A DNA stretch of 64,000 bases, from NCBI GenBank assembly GCA_964481425.1, contig CAYZTM010000004.1, positions 1 to 64,000 of the forward strand, given 5' to 3'. Shown one piece after another: positions 7,715 to 16,198 of the stretch. Source of the stretch: MKUN01 sp964481425. GTDB lineage: Bacteria; Bacteroidota; Bacteroidia; Chitinophagales; Chitinophagaceae. Below the pieces are notes generated by a model. The model was given only the letters and a program-made list of their open reading frames with translations. It did not search any database and was not told where the DNA came from. A program made the translations under genes and the position numbers. Positions within the stretch are counted from its first letter, which is position 1; the number at the start of each line of letters is the position of its first letter.

Positions 7715-9097
7715 TCAGATATTTACCAGGAACAGCTGGGGGGCTATACCTAAAAGCAGCACCAGCAGGCAGGTAATGATGAGCATCAATTTATCGCCGG
7801 ATGTAACAGGAGAGCTTAATTCAGCATTGCCCTGCTTGAAATACATAGCGATGATGACACGGAAATAATAGTATACGCTGATCGCTGCCATGAGGAGTGC
7901 GAAGATGACCAACCACATCAACTGGCCCTGCTGTACCGCAGCCATTACTACGTAGTATTTTGCCATAAAACCACCTGTAAGGGGAATGCCAGCAAGCGAA
8001 AGCAGGAATACAGTAGCTACGAATGCCAGCAAGGGTTCTTTTTGTGCCAGCCCGTTGAAGCCATCGTAAGTATAGTCCTTCATTTTCATGAGCACAGCAA
8101 AGATGCCAATGGTGCCTATGCTGTAGGCGACCGCATATATGATCATGCCGTGATGGGCAGCCATGGTATTGGAGGCCAGCACTGCGAACAGCATAAAGCC
8201 TGCCTGTGCAATAGATGAATAGGCCAGCATGCGCTTGACGCTCTGCTGGAACACAGCGGTAACATTACCGACAAATAAGGTAATGGCGGTAATAACCGAC
8301 AACACCAGCAACCATGCATTGCTTACATTACCAAAGGAATAAGTGAACAAGTGAATAAAGGCGATAAAAGCTGCAGCCTTAACCACAGTGGCCATATAGG
8401 CAGTAAAAGGTGTAGGGGCACCATCGTAAACATCGGGTGTCCACATATGCATAGGCGCTGCTGAAACCTTAAATGCCAGGGCAACCATAATGAACAGGAT
8501 ACCCGCTACAGCCATCATGCTGATATTGCCCGACTGCAGGAAACCAAGACCTGCAATACCGAACGTACCTGTGGCGCCGTAGAGTAAGGTAATACCCATT
8601 AACAGGATACCGGTGGAGAAAGAGCCCATCAGGAAATATTTAAGGGCGGCCTCACTGCTCTTCAGGTTGCGCTTATCACTGCCTGCCAGAATGTACTGCG
8701 GTATAGACATGATCTCAATACCGATAAAGAGCATGAGCAGGTTATTATAAGACGACAGCAGGTAAACACCACAAAGAATGAAGAATATGAGTGCAAAGTA
8801 TTCGGCCACATGAGGACCTACTTTTTGTATCTCTTTGCTGACCAGCAACGCATAGAGCAAGGTGCAACCTGTCATCAGCGTATTGAACAGCTCACCATAG
8901 TAACTGATATTGAGCATGTTGTTGAAATAGGACTGCGATGAGCCCGCGGGCGTATTGACAAGATCCCAGATATTGATGCCAAAGAGTACCAGCAATGCAA
9001 CAATGGCGATATTGGCCATTGCCTTTTTATCCTTTGACAGGATACTGGTAAACATGAGCAGGATACCAAATATTGTAGCAGCAATAATTGCTTTCAT
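7715..9097 (-). CDS. nuoN: NADH-quinone oxidoreductase subunit N
   Basis: NuoN is one of the three antiporter-like proton-pumping subunits in the membrane arm of complex I. The 460-residue product is almost wholly hydrophobic with about 14 helices. The functional glutamate of helix 5 is seen in LFIGIEIMSIPQYIL, lysines follow in SSEAALKYFLMGSFS, and the proton_antipo_M core includes VSAAPMHMWTPDVYDGAPTP, with FKVSAAP and DVYDGAP typical of NuoN rather than NuoL or NuoM. It is the last gene of the operon, 79 bases after nuoM, with a short dispersed repeat in the gap, and it ends just before a bidirectional terminator. Confidence 0.96.
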   Translation of the reverse strand: MKAIIAATIFGILLMFTSILSKDKKAMANIAIVALLVLFGINIWDLVNTPAGSSQSYFNNMLNISYYGELFNTLMTGCTLLYALLVSKEIQKVGPHVAEYFALIFFILCGVYLLSSYNNLLMLFIGIEIMSIPQYILAGSDKRNLKSSEAALKYFLMGSFSTGILLMGITLLYGATGTFGIAGLGFLQSGNISMMAVAGILFIMVALAFKVSAAPMHMWTPDVYDGAPTPFTAYMATVVKAAAFIAFIHLFTYSFGNVSNAWLLVLSVITAITLFVGNVTAVFQQSVKRMLAYSSIAQAGFMLFAVLASNTMAAHHGMIIYAVAYSIGTIGIFAVLMKMKDYTYDGFNGLAQKEPLLAFVATVFLLSLAGIPLTGGFMAKYYVVMAAVQQGQLMWLVIFALLMAAISVYYYFRVIIAMYFKQGNAELSSPVTSGDKLMLIITCLLVLLLGIAPQLFLVNI

Positions 9098-9103
9098 AAT
9101 AAG

Positions 9104-9141
9104 AACCGGGATTAACAGGATCTAACCTGATTGCCCTGATT
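9104..9141. repeat. Short dispersed intergenic repeat between nuoM and nuoN
   Basis: Read on the minus strand this stretch contains the repeated words AATCAGG and TTAATCCCGG. From recollection, AATCAGGGCAATCAGG-like strings are widespread between Bacteroidota genes. It fills half of the 79-base gap in the operon. No structure or role is evident. Confidence 0.4.
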
Positions 9142-9176
9142 GTTTTGTTATTTATTAATTAAAAAGACCTATTCCT

Positions 9177-10619
9177 TTATGGCACCAAAACCCTTGCGAT
9201 ACCTGCGGTCATATCGAGCAATGGCTTGGGATAAACACCGAGGAAAAGGATGATACCAATTATTATGAACAAACCTAAATATTCGTTAGCTGTTATGTCT
9301 TTGGCAATGACCATTTCGGTAGTATCGCCATAGGCAGTGCGCTGCACCATGTTGAGCGTATAGATCGCACCGAATATCACGCCCAGGCCTGCAATGACCA
9401 TGAAAGTGATATGATAGGGAGATGTGCCCTGGAACAAACCGTTGAAGAGCATGAACTCGCCCACGAAGCCGTTAGTAAGCGGCAGGGCAATATTTGCCAG
9501 TGATATAATAACTAATGCGATCGCCATCTTAGGCGCTGCACTGGCCATGCCACCGAGTTTGGTCATATCGCGGGTGCCCCAACGGTTCTCGACCATGCTC
9601 ACGATGAGCCACATACCTGTGATGTTGATACCATGATTGAACATTTGCACCATAATACCGTGCATGCCTACATTGCTGGAAGAAAATGCCGCAGCAGACA
9701 TGAGGCCCATATGCGCTATTGATGAGTATGCTACTAGGCGTTTGATGTCCGTCTGCACGATAGCGAGCAGGGATGCATAAACGATGCCTATGATAGATAA
9801 TATAACTACGGTATCGGACCAGAAAGCCACACCCTGCGGTAAAACCGGCATCAACCAGCGCAAGGAAGCGTACAGGCCCATCTTAACCATGAGGGCGCTG
9901 AGTATGATTGTAACCGGTGTAGGTGACTGCTCGTATGTGTCGGGCTGCCATGTATGGAAGGGGAATATGGGCATCTTGATAGCGAAGGCTATGAAGATGA
10001 GCCAAAAGACGATCTGCTGCTGTACAGGCGGTAGGGATCTGCCTGCCTGTACAATGCTGCTCCATGAATAGGCATCGGGACCGGAAGTCTGCGAAGCGAG
10101 ATAGATGATACCTGCCAGCATCATCAGGCTGCCCACGAATGTATAAATAAAGAACTTGAAGGTAACCGGTATGCGCCGCTCACCTCCCCAGCGTGAGCAA
10201 AGGAAGTAAACGGGTATCAGTGCCAGTTCCCAGAAGAAGTAAAAAAGTAATGCATCGGAAGCGAGGAATACACCCATCAGGCCTGTCTGCGATAAGAGCA
10301 TCAAACCATAGAATGACCAGGGCTTTTCGACGGTCTTGTTCCAATTGGTGATAATGACCACAGGCACCACTATTGCTGTAAGCAGGCAAAGCATAGCGCT
10401 CATACCATCGGCCATGAGGCTGAAGTTAGCGCCGAGGGTAGGTATCCACGGCAGGCTATAAGCCTGCGGCTCGTTATAAGCCATGCAGGAAACCCAGGCA
10501 ACGACTGCCAAAGTAATGAGCGAACCGGCCAATGCCAGCACCTTGGCACCTTCGTCCTTTATCGTAAAGGCCAGGATGCCTGCCAGCAACGGAATTAATA
10601 TGATCAATGTCAACATCAT
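9177..10619 (-). CDS. nuoM: NADH-quinone oxidoreductase subunit M
   Basis: NuoM is the middle antiporter-like subunit of the complex I membrane arm. The 480-residue product has about 14 helices. The essential helix-5 glutamate is in FFWELALIPVYFL, the broken-helix lysine region reads FFIYTFVGSLMMLAG, and the HTWQPDTYEQSPTPVTIILS and KRLVAYSSIAHMGL blocks are diagnostic for NuoM. It starts with ATG at 10619, 46 bases after nuoL stops, and precedes nuoN. Confidence 0.97.
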   Translation of the reverse strand: MMLTLIILIPLLAGILAFTIKDEGAKVLALAGSLITLAVVAWVSCMAYNEPQAYSLPWIPTLGANFSLMADGMSAMLCLLTAIVVPVVIITNWNKTVEKPWSFYGLMLLSQTGLMGVFLASDALLFYFFWELALIPVYFLCSRWGGERRIPVTFKFFIYTFVGSLMMLAGIIYLASQTSGPDAYSWSSIVQAGRSLPPVQQQIVFWLIFIAFAIKMPIFPFHTWQPDTYEQSPTPVTIILSALMVKMGLYASLRWLMPVLPQGVAFWSDTVVILSIIGIVYASLLAIVQTDIKRLVAYSSIAHMGLMSAAAFSSSNVGMHGIMVQMFNHGINITGMWLIVSMVENRWGTRDMTKLGGMASAAPKMAIALVIISLANIALPLTNGFVGEFMLFNGLFQGTSPYHITFMVIAGLGVIFGAIYTLNMVQRTAYGDTTEMVIAKDITANEYLGLFIIIGIILFLGVYPKPLLDMTAGIARVLVP

Positions 10620-10665
10620 AATGCGAACTCAATATATACATCCTGCCGGGGCAGGGACAAATCAT

Positions 10666-12558
10666 TTATCTAAAAACCCAGAAAAAACCTAAAATAAACA
10701 ACACTACCATACCCAGCACCATGGCAAAAATGTAAGAGCCAACCTGCCCGCTTTGCAATAACCTGATACGGTCGCTGGTCCAGCGAACGGACTTGCCTAC
10801 CCCATTCACAAAGCCATCTATGCCACGCCTTTCAGCGAAACGATCCAAAAGATCAGATAAACCTGCCAGGGGACGAACAACCACTGCGTCGTACAACTCA
10901 TCCACATACCATTTGTTCTCCAGCACTTTTGCAAGACCGGTATTCGGACTGAAATTCGGTGTTTTAGTACGTACAAACGCTAATATGATCATAATGACGG
11001 CAGCACCTACAGAAAGGCCCATCAACATCCACTCAGTACCGTGCTCCAACTCACGGGGATCGAAATTATTCACCACGGGTTTGAGGAATGTTGCCAATGC
11101 ATGGTGTTCACTGAATACCGCAGGCAGGCCAATGTAACCACCTATCACAGAAAGAATGGCAAGTATCACCAAAGGTATGGTCATAGCTGCCGGGCTCTCG
11201 TGCAGGTGATGGTGCTGATCGTCAGAGCCACGGAACTTGCCTGAGAATGTCAGGAAATATAAGCGGAACATGTAAAAAGCAGTCATCATCGCGCCAATAA
11301 GGCCACAGTAATATATTACCGGGTTGTGCGCATAAGCGGCTGCCAGTATCTCATCTTTTGAGAAGAAACCTGAGAAGCCAGGGATACCCGATATAGCAAG
11401 ACAGCCTATTAAAAAGGTTATCTGCGTAGTACGCATATGCTTACCAAGCCCTCCCATCTTGCGGATGTCCTGCTCACCGCCCATAGCGTGAATGACACTG
11501 CCTGAACCAAGGAACAAGAGGGCTTTGAAAAAGGCATGTGTCATAACATGGAACACAGCCGTGGTATATGCACCTACGCCTAAGGCGATGAACATGAAGC
11601 CCAGCTGGCTGACAGTAGAGTAAGCCAGCACCTTCTTAATATCGTATTGCTTGATAGCGATGGATGCTGCCAGCAGGGCAGTAGCCGTACCGATAATGGC
11701 AACAATATTGAGCGCCATGGGTGCCAGGCTATAGAGCGCACCGCTACGGGCTATCATATATATACCCGCCGTAACCATGGTAGCGGCATGGATAAGGGCC
11801 GATACCGGTGTAGGACCGGCCATGGCATCGGGCAGCCAGGTAAAGAGCGGTATCTGTGCACTTTTACCGGTGGCACCTATAAAGAGGCAGATAGCTATCC
11901 AGTTATAAAGGTTGTTACTTACGGCGATATGTGAACTACCGAGATGCCCGAAGAACTCCTGGTAGGACAATGTTCCGTAATTGAGAAGTATCAGCAGCAT
12001 GCCCACCAGGAAGCCAAGGTCGCCAATACGGTTCATCACGAAGGCTTTTTTGGCAGCATTGGTGTAGTCCCTGTTCTTATACCAGAAGCCAATCAGGAGG
12101 TAAGAGCAAAGACCAACACCTTCCCAACCTATGAACATGATGAGGTAATTGGAGCCCAACACCAGGAGTAGCATCGAGAAGACAAAAAGGTTGAGGTAAG
12201 CAAAGTATTTCACCACTCCTTCATCATCGTGCATGTAGGAGGTAGAATATACATGTATCAGGAAACCTACACCTGTAATAATAAGCAGGAACAGGGAAGA
12301 AAGCGCATCGACCTGGAAGGCAAAAGGTATGACCAGCCTGCCGGAATTAATGAATTCGAAAAGTTGCACCACAACCGGGCCCTGGAAAGAATCACTTTTT
12401 ACCTCGAAGAATATCCCGAGGGACAAAGCGAAAGAAGCCAGCACTGCAATGCTGCCGATGATACCACCAAGATTCTTCGGCATCTTTCTCCAAAAAATGC
12501 CATTGATAAGAAATCCTATCAACGGGAATAATGGTATTAAGTAAACTAATTGAGTCAT
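10666..12558 (-). CDS. nuoL: NADH-quinone oxidoreductase subunit L
   Basis: NuoL is the distal proton-pumping subunit, with a C-terminal lateral helix that runs along the membrane arm. The product has 630 residues, the family length. Visible motifs are MFIGWEGVGLCSYLLIGFWY (helix-5 glutamate), LFTWLPDAMAGPTPVSALIH, and KKVLAYSTVSQLGFMF with the conserved lysine. The C-terminus (about 540-630) contains the lateral-helix region ending in a last hydrophobic anchor. It follows nuoK after 24 bases, which hold a TCCCTTAAGGGA palindrome. Confidence 0.97.
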   Translation of the reverse strand: MTQLVYLIPLFPLIGFLINGIFWRKMPKNLGGIIGSIAVLASFALSLGIFFEVKSDSFQGPVVVQLFEFINSGRLVIPFAFQVDALSSLFLLIITGVGFLIHVYSTSYMHDDEGVVKYFAYLNLFVFSMLLLVLGSNYLIMFIGWEGVGLCSYLLIGFWYKNRDYTNAAKKAFVMNRIGDLGFLVGMLLILLNYGTLSYQEFFGHLGSSHIAVSNNLYNWIAICLFIGATGKSAQIPLFTWLPDAMAGPTPVSALIHAATMVTAGIYMIARSGALYSLAPMALNIVAIIGTATALLAASIAIKQYDIKKVLAYSTVSQLGFMFIALGVGAYTTAVFHVMTHAFFKALLFLGSGSVIHAMGGEQDIRKMGGLGKHMRTTQITFLIGCLAISGIPGFSGFFSKDEILAAAYAHNPVIYYCGLIGAMMTAFYMFRLYFLTFSGKFRGSDDQHHHLHESPAAMTIPLVILAILSVIGGYIGLPAVFSEHHALATFLKPVVNNFDPRELEHGTEWMLMGLSVGAAVIMIILAFVRTKTPNFSPNTGLAKVLENKWYVDELYDAVVVRPLAGLSDLLDRFAERRGIDGFVNGVGKSVRWTSDRIRLLQSGQVGSYIFAMVLGMVVLFILGFFWVFR

Positions 12559-12566
12559 ACTCTAAA

Positions 12567-12578
12567 TCCCTTAAGGGA
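12567..12578. repeat. Palindrome in the nuoK-nuoL gap
   Basis: TCCCTTAAGGGA is a perfect 12-bp palindrome 9 bases before the nuoL ATG. It is a variant of the CCCCTAAAGGGG elements found before other genes of this operon and occupies the place of a ribosome binding site. Confidence 0.55.
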
Positions 12579-12582
12579 CTTT

Positions 12583-12882
12583 TTAGTGTTTTAACCTGTT
12601 TAAAATATTAATGTCAACCGAATGCACCTTGCGGTACATCATCACTATCACCGCCAGACCCACGGATACCTCTGCCGCAGCCACTACCATAATAAAGAAC
12701 ACGAATACCTGGGCGGAAGCATCGCCATACATTTTTGAAAAAGCCACGAGCAACAAGTTCACTGCATTCAGCATCAGCTCAATGCACATGAATATAATGA
12801 TGGCGTTGCGGCGCATCAGGGTACCCATGATACCGATGCAGAACAAAGCAAGGCTTAAAAACAAATAATACTGTATTGGCAT
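12583..12882 (-). CDS. nuoK: NADH-quinone oxidoreductase subunit K
   Basis: NuoK is a three-helix membrane subunit linking the quinone-binding module to the antiporter subunits. The 99-residue product matches family length and shows two membrane-embedded glutamates in the expected places: MCIELMLNAVNLLLVAF (helix 2) and VAAAEVSVGLAVIV (helix 3), the route of proton or charge transfer. ATG at 12882; nuoJ ends 81 bases upstream, and the gap carries a CCCCTAAAGGGG palindrome next to the start. Confidence 0.97.
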   Translation of the reverse strand: MPIQYYLFLSLALFCIGIMGTLMRRNAIIIFMCIELMLNAVNLLLVAFSKMYGDASAQVFVFFIMVVAAAEVSVGLAVIVMMYRKVHSVDINILNRLKH

Positions 12883-12891
12883 ATACCCAAA

Positions 12892-12903
12892 CCCCTAAAG
12901 GGG
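12892..12903. repeat. CCCCTAAAGGGG palindrome before nuoK
   Basis: Perfect G/C-armed palindrome in the nuoJ-nuoK gap. On the coding strand it is followed by TTTGGGTAT and then the ATG, the same arrangement as before nuoF, nuoD and nuoC. Confidence 0.65.
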
Positions 12904-12963
12904 CCTTTTGTTTGTTAAAAAAATATTATTCAAACCCGCCAGTTCCATTTAGGAACTGAGTGG

Positions 12964-13458
12964 CTACTCTTTCCTTCCTATCACAATAGCTCCGATCATA
13001 GCGCTCAAAAACAGAACGCTGCTTATCTCGAAGGGTAAAACGAATTGTGTGAACAATGTTTTACCCAGGTTCTTTATCAATCCAATGCCGAGGTCGGCCC
13101 GCTCCAGTTCTGTAACGGGTGTCGACTTCAAGGCACCTAATACTACAAGGAATAATATGCCTCCTGAAATGGCACCTGCCAGCTGAATGAGTTTATTCTT
13201 CTGCGGCTCTGTATCAGCATTCAGGTTCATGAGCATGATAACGAAGAGGAACAACACCATGATGGCACCAGCATATACAATAATATTCACAATGGCCAGG
13301 AACTGTGCGTTCATCAATATATAATGCCCGGATATGGCAAAGAATGTTGCGATCAGGAAAAGAACACTGCTAATGGGATTGCGGCTGAGAATAACACCGA
13401 GTGCACAGCCCAATGCCATAACAGTAAGGAACCAGAATAATACTTCGTACAATCCCAT
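12964..13458 (-). CDS. nuoJ: NADH-quinone oxidoreductase subunit J
   Basis: NuoJ is a five-helix membrane subunit whose third helix contains a pi-bulge that moves during the catalytic cycle. The 164-residue product shows IVNIIVYAGAIMVLFLFVIML, the conserved VYAGA-MVLFLFVxML signature of helix 3, after VLFLIATFFAISGHY. Length and helix count fit the family. ATG at 13458, 3 bases after nuoI stops. Confidence 0.96.
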   Translation of the reverse strand: MGLYEVLFWFLTVMALGCALGVILSRNPISSVLFLIATFFAISGHYILMNAQFLAIVNIIVYAGAIMVLFLFVIMLMNLNADTEPQKNKLIQLAGAISGGILFLVVLGALKSTPVTELERADLGIGLIKNLGKTLFTQFVLPFEISSVLFLSAMIGAIVIGRKE

Positions 13459-13461
13459 ATA

Positions 13462-13977
13462 TTATTTGGCTTCTTGTGTTTTAGGATGAGGAATAAGCAA
13501 GTCTTCTTTTTTATAAATGAAGCTCTTGCGGGTATAGTTGGCGGGCATCACGGTCTCGGTAAGGTAAACGGCATCTTTCGGACAAGCTTCTTCACAATAA
13601 CCGCAGAAGATGCAACGCAGCATGTTTATCTCGTATTTGGCAGCATATTTTTCTTCACGATACAGGTGCTCTTCACCCGGCTTGCGCTCTGCCGCTTCCA
13701 TTGTTATTGCTTCGGCAGGACAGGCAAGGGCACAAAGACCACATGCCGTGCAGCGCTCACGACCTTCTTCATCACGATTCAATATATGCAAACCACGAAA
13801 GACCGGGCTGAAAGGGCGTTTCTGCTCGGGGTAGTTGACCGTAGCCTTCTTTTTAAATATATGGCCGAGGGTTATGGACAAACCTTTGGCGATGGCAGGT
13901 AGGTAAATGCGCTCCCCAAATGTCATGGGGCTACGATCTACTGCTACCGACCTGTTTGTTAATCTTTCCATTTTCAT
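13462..13977 (-). CDS. nuoI: NADH-quinone oxidoreductase subunit I (ferredoxin-like)
   Basis: NuoI carries two [4Fe-4S] clusters (N6a and N6b) that pass electrons from NuoG toward NuoB. Both motifs are intact in 171 residues: CTACGLCALACP (about 77-88) and CIFCGYCEEACP (about 122-133), each with the distant fourth cysteine. The preceding RGLHILNRDEEGRERC is typical of NuoI. The gene begins immediately after the nuoH stop codon (TAA then ATG), so translation is probably coupled. A second ATG two codons later is possible. Confidence 0.97.
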   Translation of the reverse strand: MKMERLTNRSVAVDRSPMTFGERIYLPAIAKGLSITLGHIFKKKATVNYPEQKRPFSPVFRGLHILNRDEEGRERCTACGLCALACPAEAITMEAAERKPGEEHLYREEKYAAKYEINMLRCIFCGYCEEACPKDAVYLTETVMPANYTRKSFIYKKEDLLIPHPKTQEAK

Positions 13978-15054
13978 TTATTTGATCACCCACAAAATCA
14001 CCGCACCTGTCACCAACATATTCACAAGAGCCAGGGGAATCAACGATTTCCAGCCGAGGCGCATTAACTGGTCGTACCTGAAGCGAGGTAGTGTCCAGCG
14101 GATGAACATGAAGAACAGTATAAAACAGATCACTTTAGTTAAAAGTACCAATACACAAATGATGGTGAAGAACATCGGTCCAACCGCAGCCTGAACCTGG
14201 TCCATGAAGGGGAAATTGTAACCCCCAAAGAACAGGGTAGCCATAATAGCCGAACTCACGAACATATTAATGTACTCGGCAAAGAGGTAGAAGCCCAGCT
14301 TCATGGATGAATACTCCTGGTGATAGCCCATGTTCAGTTCGCTCTCCGCTTCCGGCAGATCGAAAGGTGCACGGTTGAGCTCTGCAAATGCACAAACCAG
14401 GAAGATTAGGAAGCCCAAAGGCTGCTTGAAGAAATTCCAGGTAAAATAGCCATTATGCCAGAAGCCGTGCTGTTGCGATACTATCTCACGCAGGCTCAGC
14501 GAGCCGGTCATCATCAATAATGCAATAAGGCTGATGCCCATGGCCAACTCATAAGAGATAGCCTGTGATGCAGAACGTATACTACTTAAAAGAGAGAACT
14601 TATTGTTAGAGGCCCAACCGCCCAACATAATGCCATATACACCCAAACTCACTACACCAAAAACGAATAATATACCGATATTGATATCGGCCACCTGCAA
14701 AGAGATCACATGACCGCTTGCAGTGGTATAATCGGGGCCCCAAGGCACAACAGCACTGGTCATGAGGGCTGTGAGCATAGCCAGGCAGGGGCCAAGTATG
14801 AACAGGAAACGTGTAGAACTATCGGGGATGATCTCTTCTTTCATGAAGAGCTTAAGACCATCGGCCAGCGGCTGTAAAATACCGAAGGGGCCTGCGCGGT
14901 TAGGGCCGCGCCTGTCCTGCATCACGGCAGCCACCTTACGCTCTGCCCATGTAGCATACATAGCAATACCCAGGGACCCCATCAGGATAACGGATATGAG
15001 TATCACTTTTTCAATTATCAAGCCTAAGCTTATTTGCAATAACAGCATTTGCAT
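13978..15054 (-). CDS. nuoH: NADH-quinone oxidoreductase subunit H
   Basis: NuoH forms most of the quinone-binding chamber at the junction of the two arms of complex I. The product has about 358 residues and eight helices. It shows DRRGPNRAGPFGILQPLADGL and the charged loop FAELNRAPFDLPEAESEL, which contains the glutamates of the E-channel. I start at the ATG at 15054; an in-frame TTG at 15063 adds three residues and an ATG at 15048 removes two. TACTTTTG just upstream (15061-15068) is a possible internal promoter box. Confidence 0.96.
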   Translation of the reverse strand: MQMLLLQISLGLIIEKVILISVILMGSLGIAMYATWAERKVAAVMQDRRGPNRAGPFGILQPLADGLKLFMKEEIIPDSSTRFLFILGPCLAMLTALMTSAVVPWGPDYTTASGHVISLQVADINIGILFVFGVVSLGVYGIMLGGWASNNKFSLLSSIRSASQAISYELAMGISLIALLMMTGSLSLREIVSQQHGFWHNGYFTWNFFKQPLGFLIFLVCAFAELNRAPFDLPEAESELNMGYHQEYSSMKLGFYLFAEYINMFVSSAIMATLFFGGYNFPFMDQVQAAVGPMFFTIICVLVLLTKVICFILFFMFIRWTLPRFRYDQLMRLGWKSLIPLALVNMLVTGAVILWVIK

Positions 15055-15060
15055 CTGGCG

Positions 15061-15068
15061 CAAAAGTA
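15061..15068 (-). promoter_or_regulatory. Possible internal -7 box before nuoH
   Basis: Minus-strand TACTTTTG matches TAnnTTTG, but no -33 TTTG is found at the right distance and the box nearly touches the nuoH start. It may be chance. Confidence 0.2.
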
Positions 15069-15098
15069 ATTAGTTCGTTAAAAAAATCTTAGTCCTGC

Positions 15099-16187
15099 CT
15101 ATTTTATGACATCATCTTTAAAATCATCAGAATGTGCCGGGCCTTCTATTTCCGACAACTTTATTTCCGGCCTGTTCACTTCGCTGATAGAGTGAATGTC
15201 CATCAGCAGTTTAGGCTGCTTCCCGATCACCTTATCTATCAGCACATGCGCCTTTTCGGTATTCACGTAATGGCCCTGGGAAATAACACTGGTACGTGCC
15301 ACTTTCGTCGGACCTTCTATTACCCAATCTTTAGTTTCCTTTTTCTCAAAACGACACTCATTACATATCCACTCTTCTACTTCGTTCCACTGGTCTTTGC
15401 GCGCCGTTACCCGATAAACCTCTTCGCCACGCATCCAAAGCCGCACCTTGCCGCTGCATGTAGGACAGTCACGGTGTGCATCCATTGGCTTAGTGAACCA
15501 TACACGGTTCTTAAAGCGGAATGTTTTGTCGGTCAGGGCACCTACGGGACATACGTCAATAACATTCCCGATAAATTCATTATCGAGCGCCTTGCCCAGT
15601 AAGGTGCTTATTTCGGAATGGTCGCCACGTTCCAATATACCATGCTCACGACGGTTGGTCAGTTCCTTTGCAGTGTTCACACAACGGTAGCAGAGTATGC
15701 AACGGGTCATGTGCAACTGTATATAAGGTCCGATATCTTCTTTCTCAAACGTGCGACGATCAAACTCGTAACGGGTACCTTCTGAGCCATGCTCATAGCT
15801 AAGGTTCTGCAGATCGCACTCACCGGCCTGATCGCAAACAGGGCAATCAAGGGGGTGATTGATGAGCAGCATTTCCACTATGCCTTTACGTGCGTCCTGC
15901 ACTCTTTCGGAAGTAATGTTCTTCACTTCCATACCATCCATCACTGTAGTACGGCAGCTTGCCACCAACTTAGGCATGGGACGCGGGTCTTTTTCAGAAC
16001 CCTTGCTTACCTCTACCAGGCAGGTACGGCACTTACCACCACTTTCTTTCAACTTGCTGTAATAACACATAGCAGGCGGCGTAACATCCCCACCTATCAT
16101 ACGTGCAGCATTCAATATCGAAGTGCCAGCTGGCACTTCGATGGTTATATTGTCAATTGTGACTTTAAACTTTGGCGTCTCAGACAT
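15099..16187 (-). CDS. nuoG: NADH-quinone oxidoreductase subunit G, short form
   Basis: NuoG holds the chain of Fe-S clusters between NuoF and NuoI. Cluster ligands are complete in residues 1-215: [2Fe-2S] C41, C53, C56, C78; N5-type H111, C115, C118, C124; N4-type C163, C166, C169, C213. A further four cysteines (C241, C244, C275, C278) could hold a cluster comparable to N7. The 362-residue protein ends about 80 residues later, so the large molybdopterin-oxidoreductase-like domain of the 900-residue E. coli NuoG is absent. I see no frameshift or remnant; the gene simply stops and nuoH follows 44 bases on. Short NuoG is, from recollection, the usual state in many Bacteroidota. ATG at 16187, 11 bases after nuoF. 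Confidence 0.93.
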   Translation of the reverse strand: MSETPKFKVTIDNITIEVPAGTSILNAARMIGGDVTPPAMCYYSKLKESGGKCRTCLVEVSKGSEKDPRPMPKLVASCRTTVMDGMEVKNITSERVQDARKGIVEMLLINHPLDCPVCDQAGECDLQNLSYEHGSEGTRYEFDRRTFEKEDIGPYIQLHMTRCILCYRCVNTAKELTNRREHGILERGDHSEISTLLGKALDNEFIGNVIDVCPVGALTDKTFRFKNRVWFTKPMDAHRDCPTCSGKVRLWMRGEEVYRVTARKDQWNEVEEWICNECRFEKKETKDWVIEGPTKVARTSVISQGHYVNTEKAHVLIDKVIGKQPKLLMDIHSISEVNRPEIKLSEIEGPAHSDDFKDDVIK

Positions 16188-16198
16188 AACAAAACATT

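Noticed and set aside
15099..16187. Frameshifted or truncated nuoG pseudogene
   Set aside because: The frame is clean, all cluster ligands are present, and nuoH follows 44 bases on with no remnant of the lost domain.
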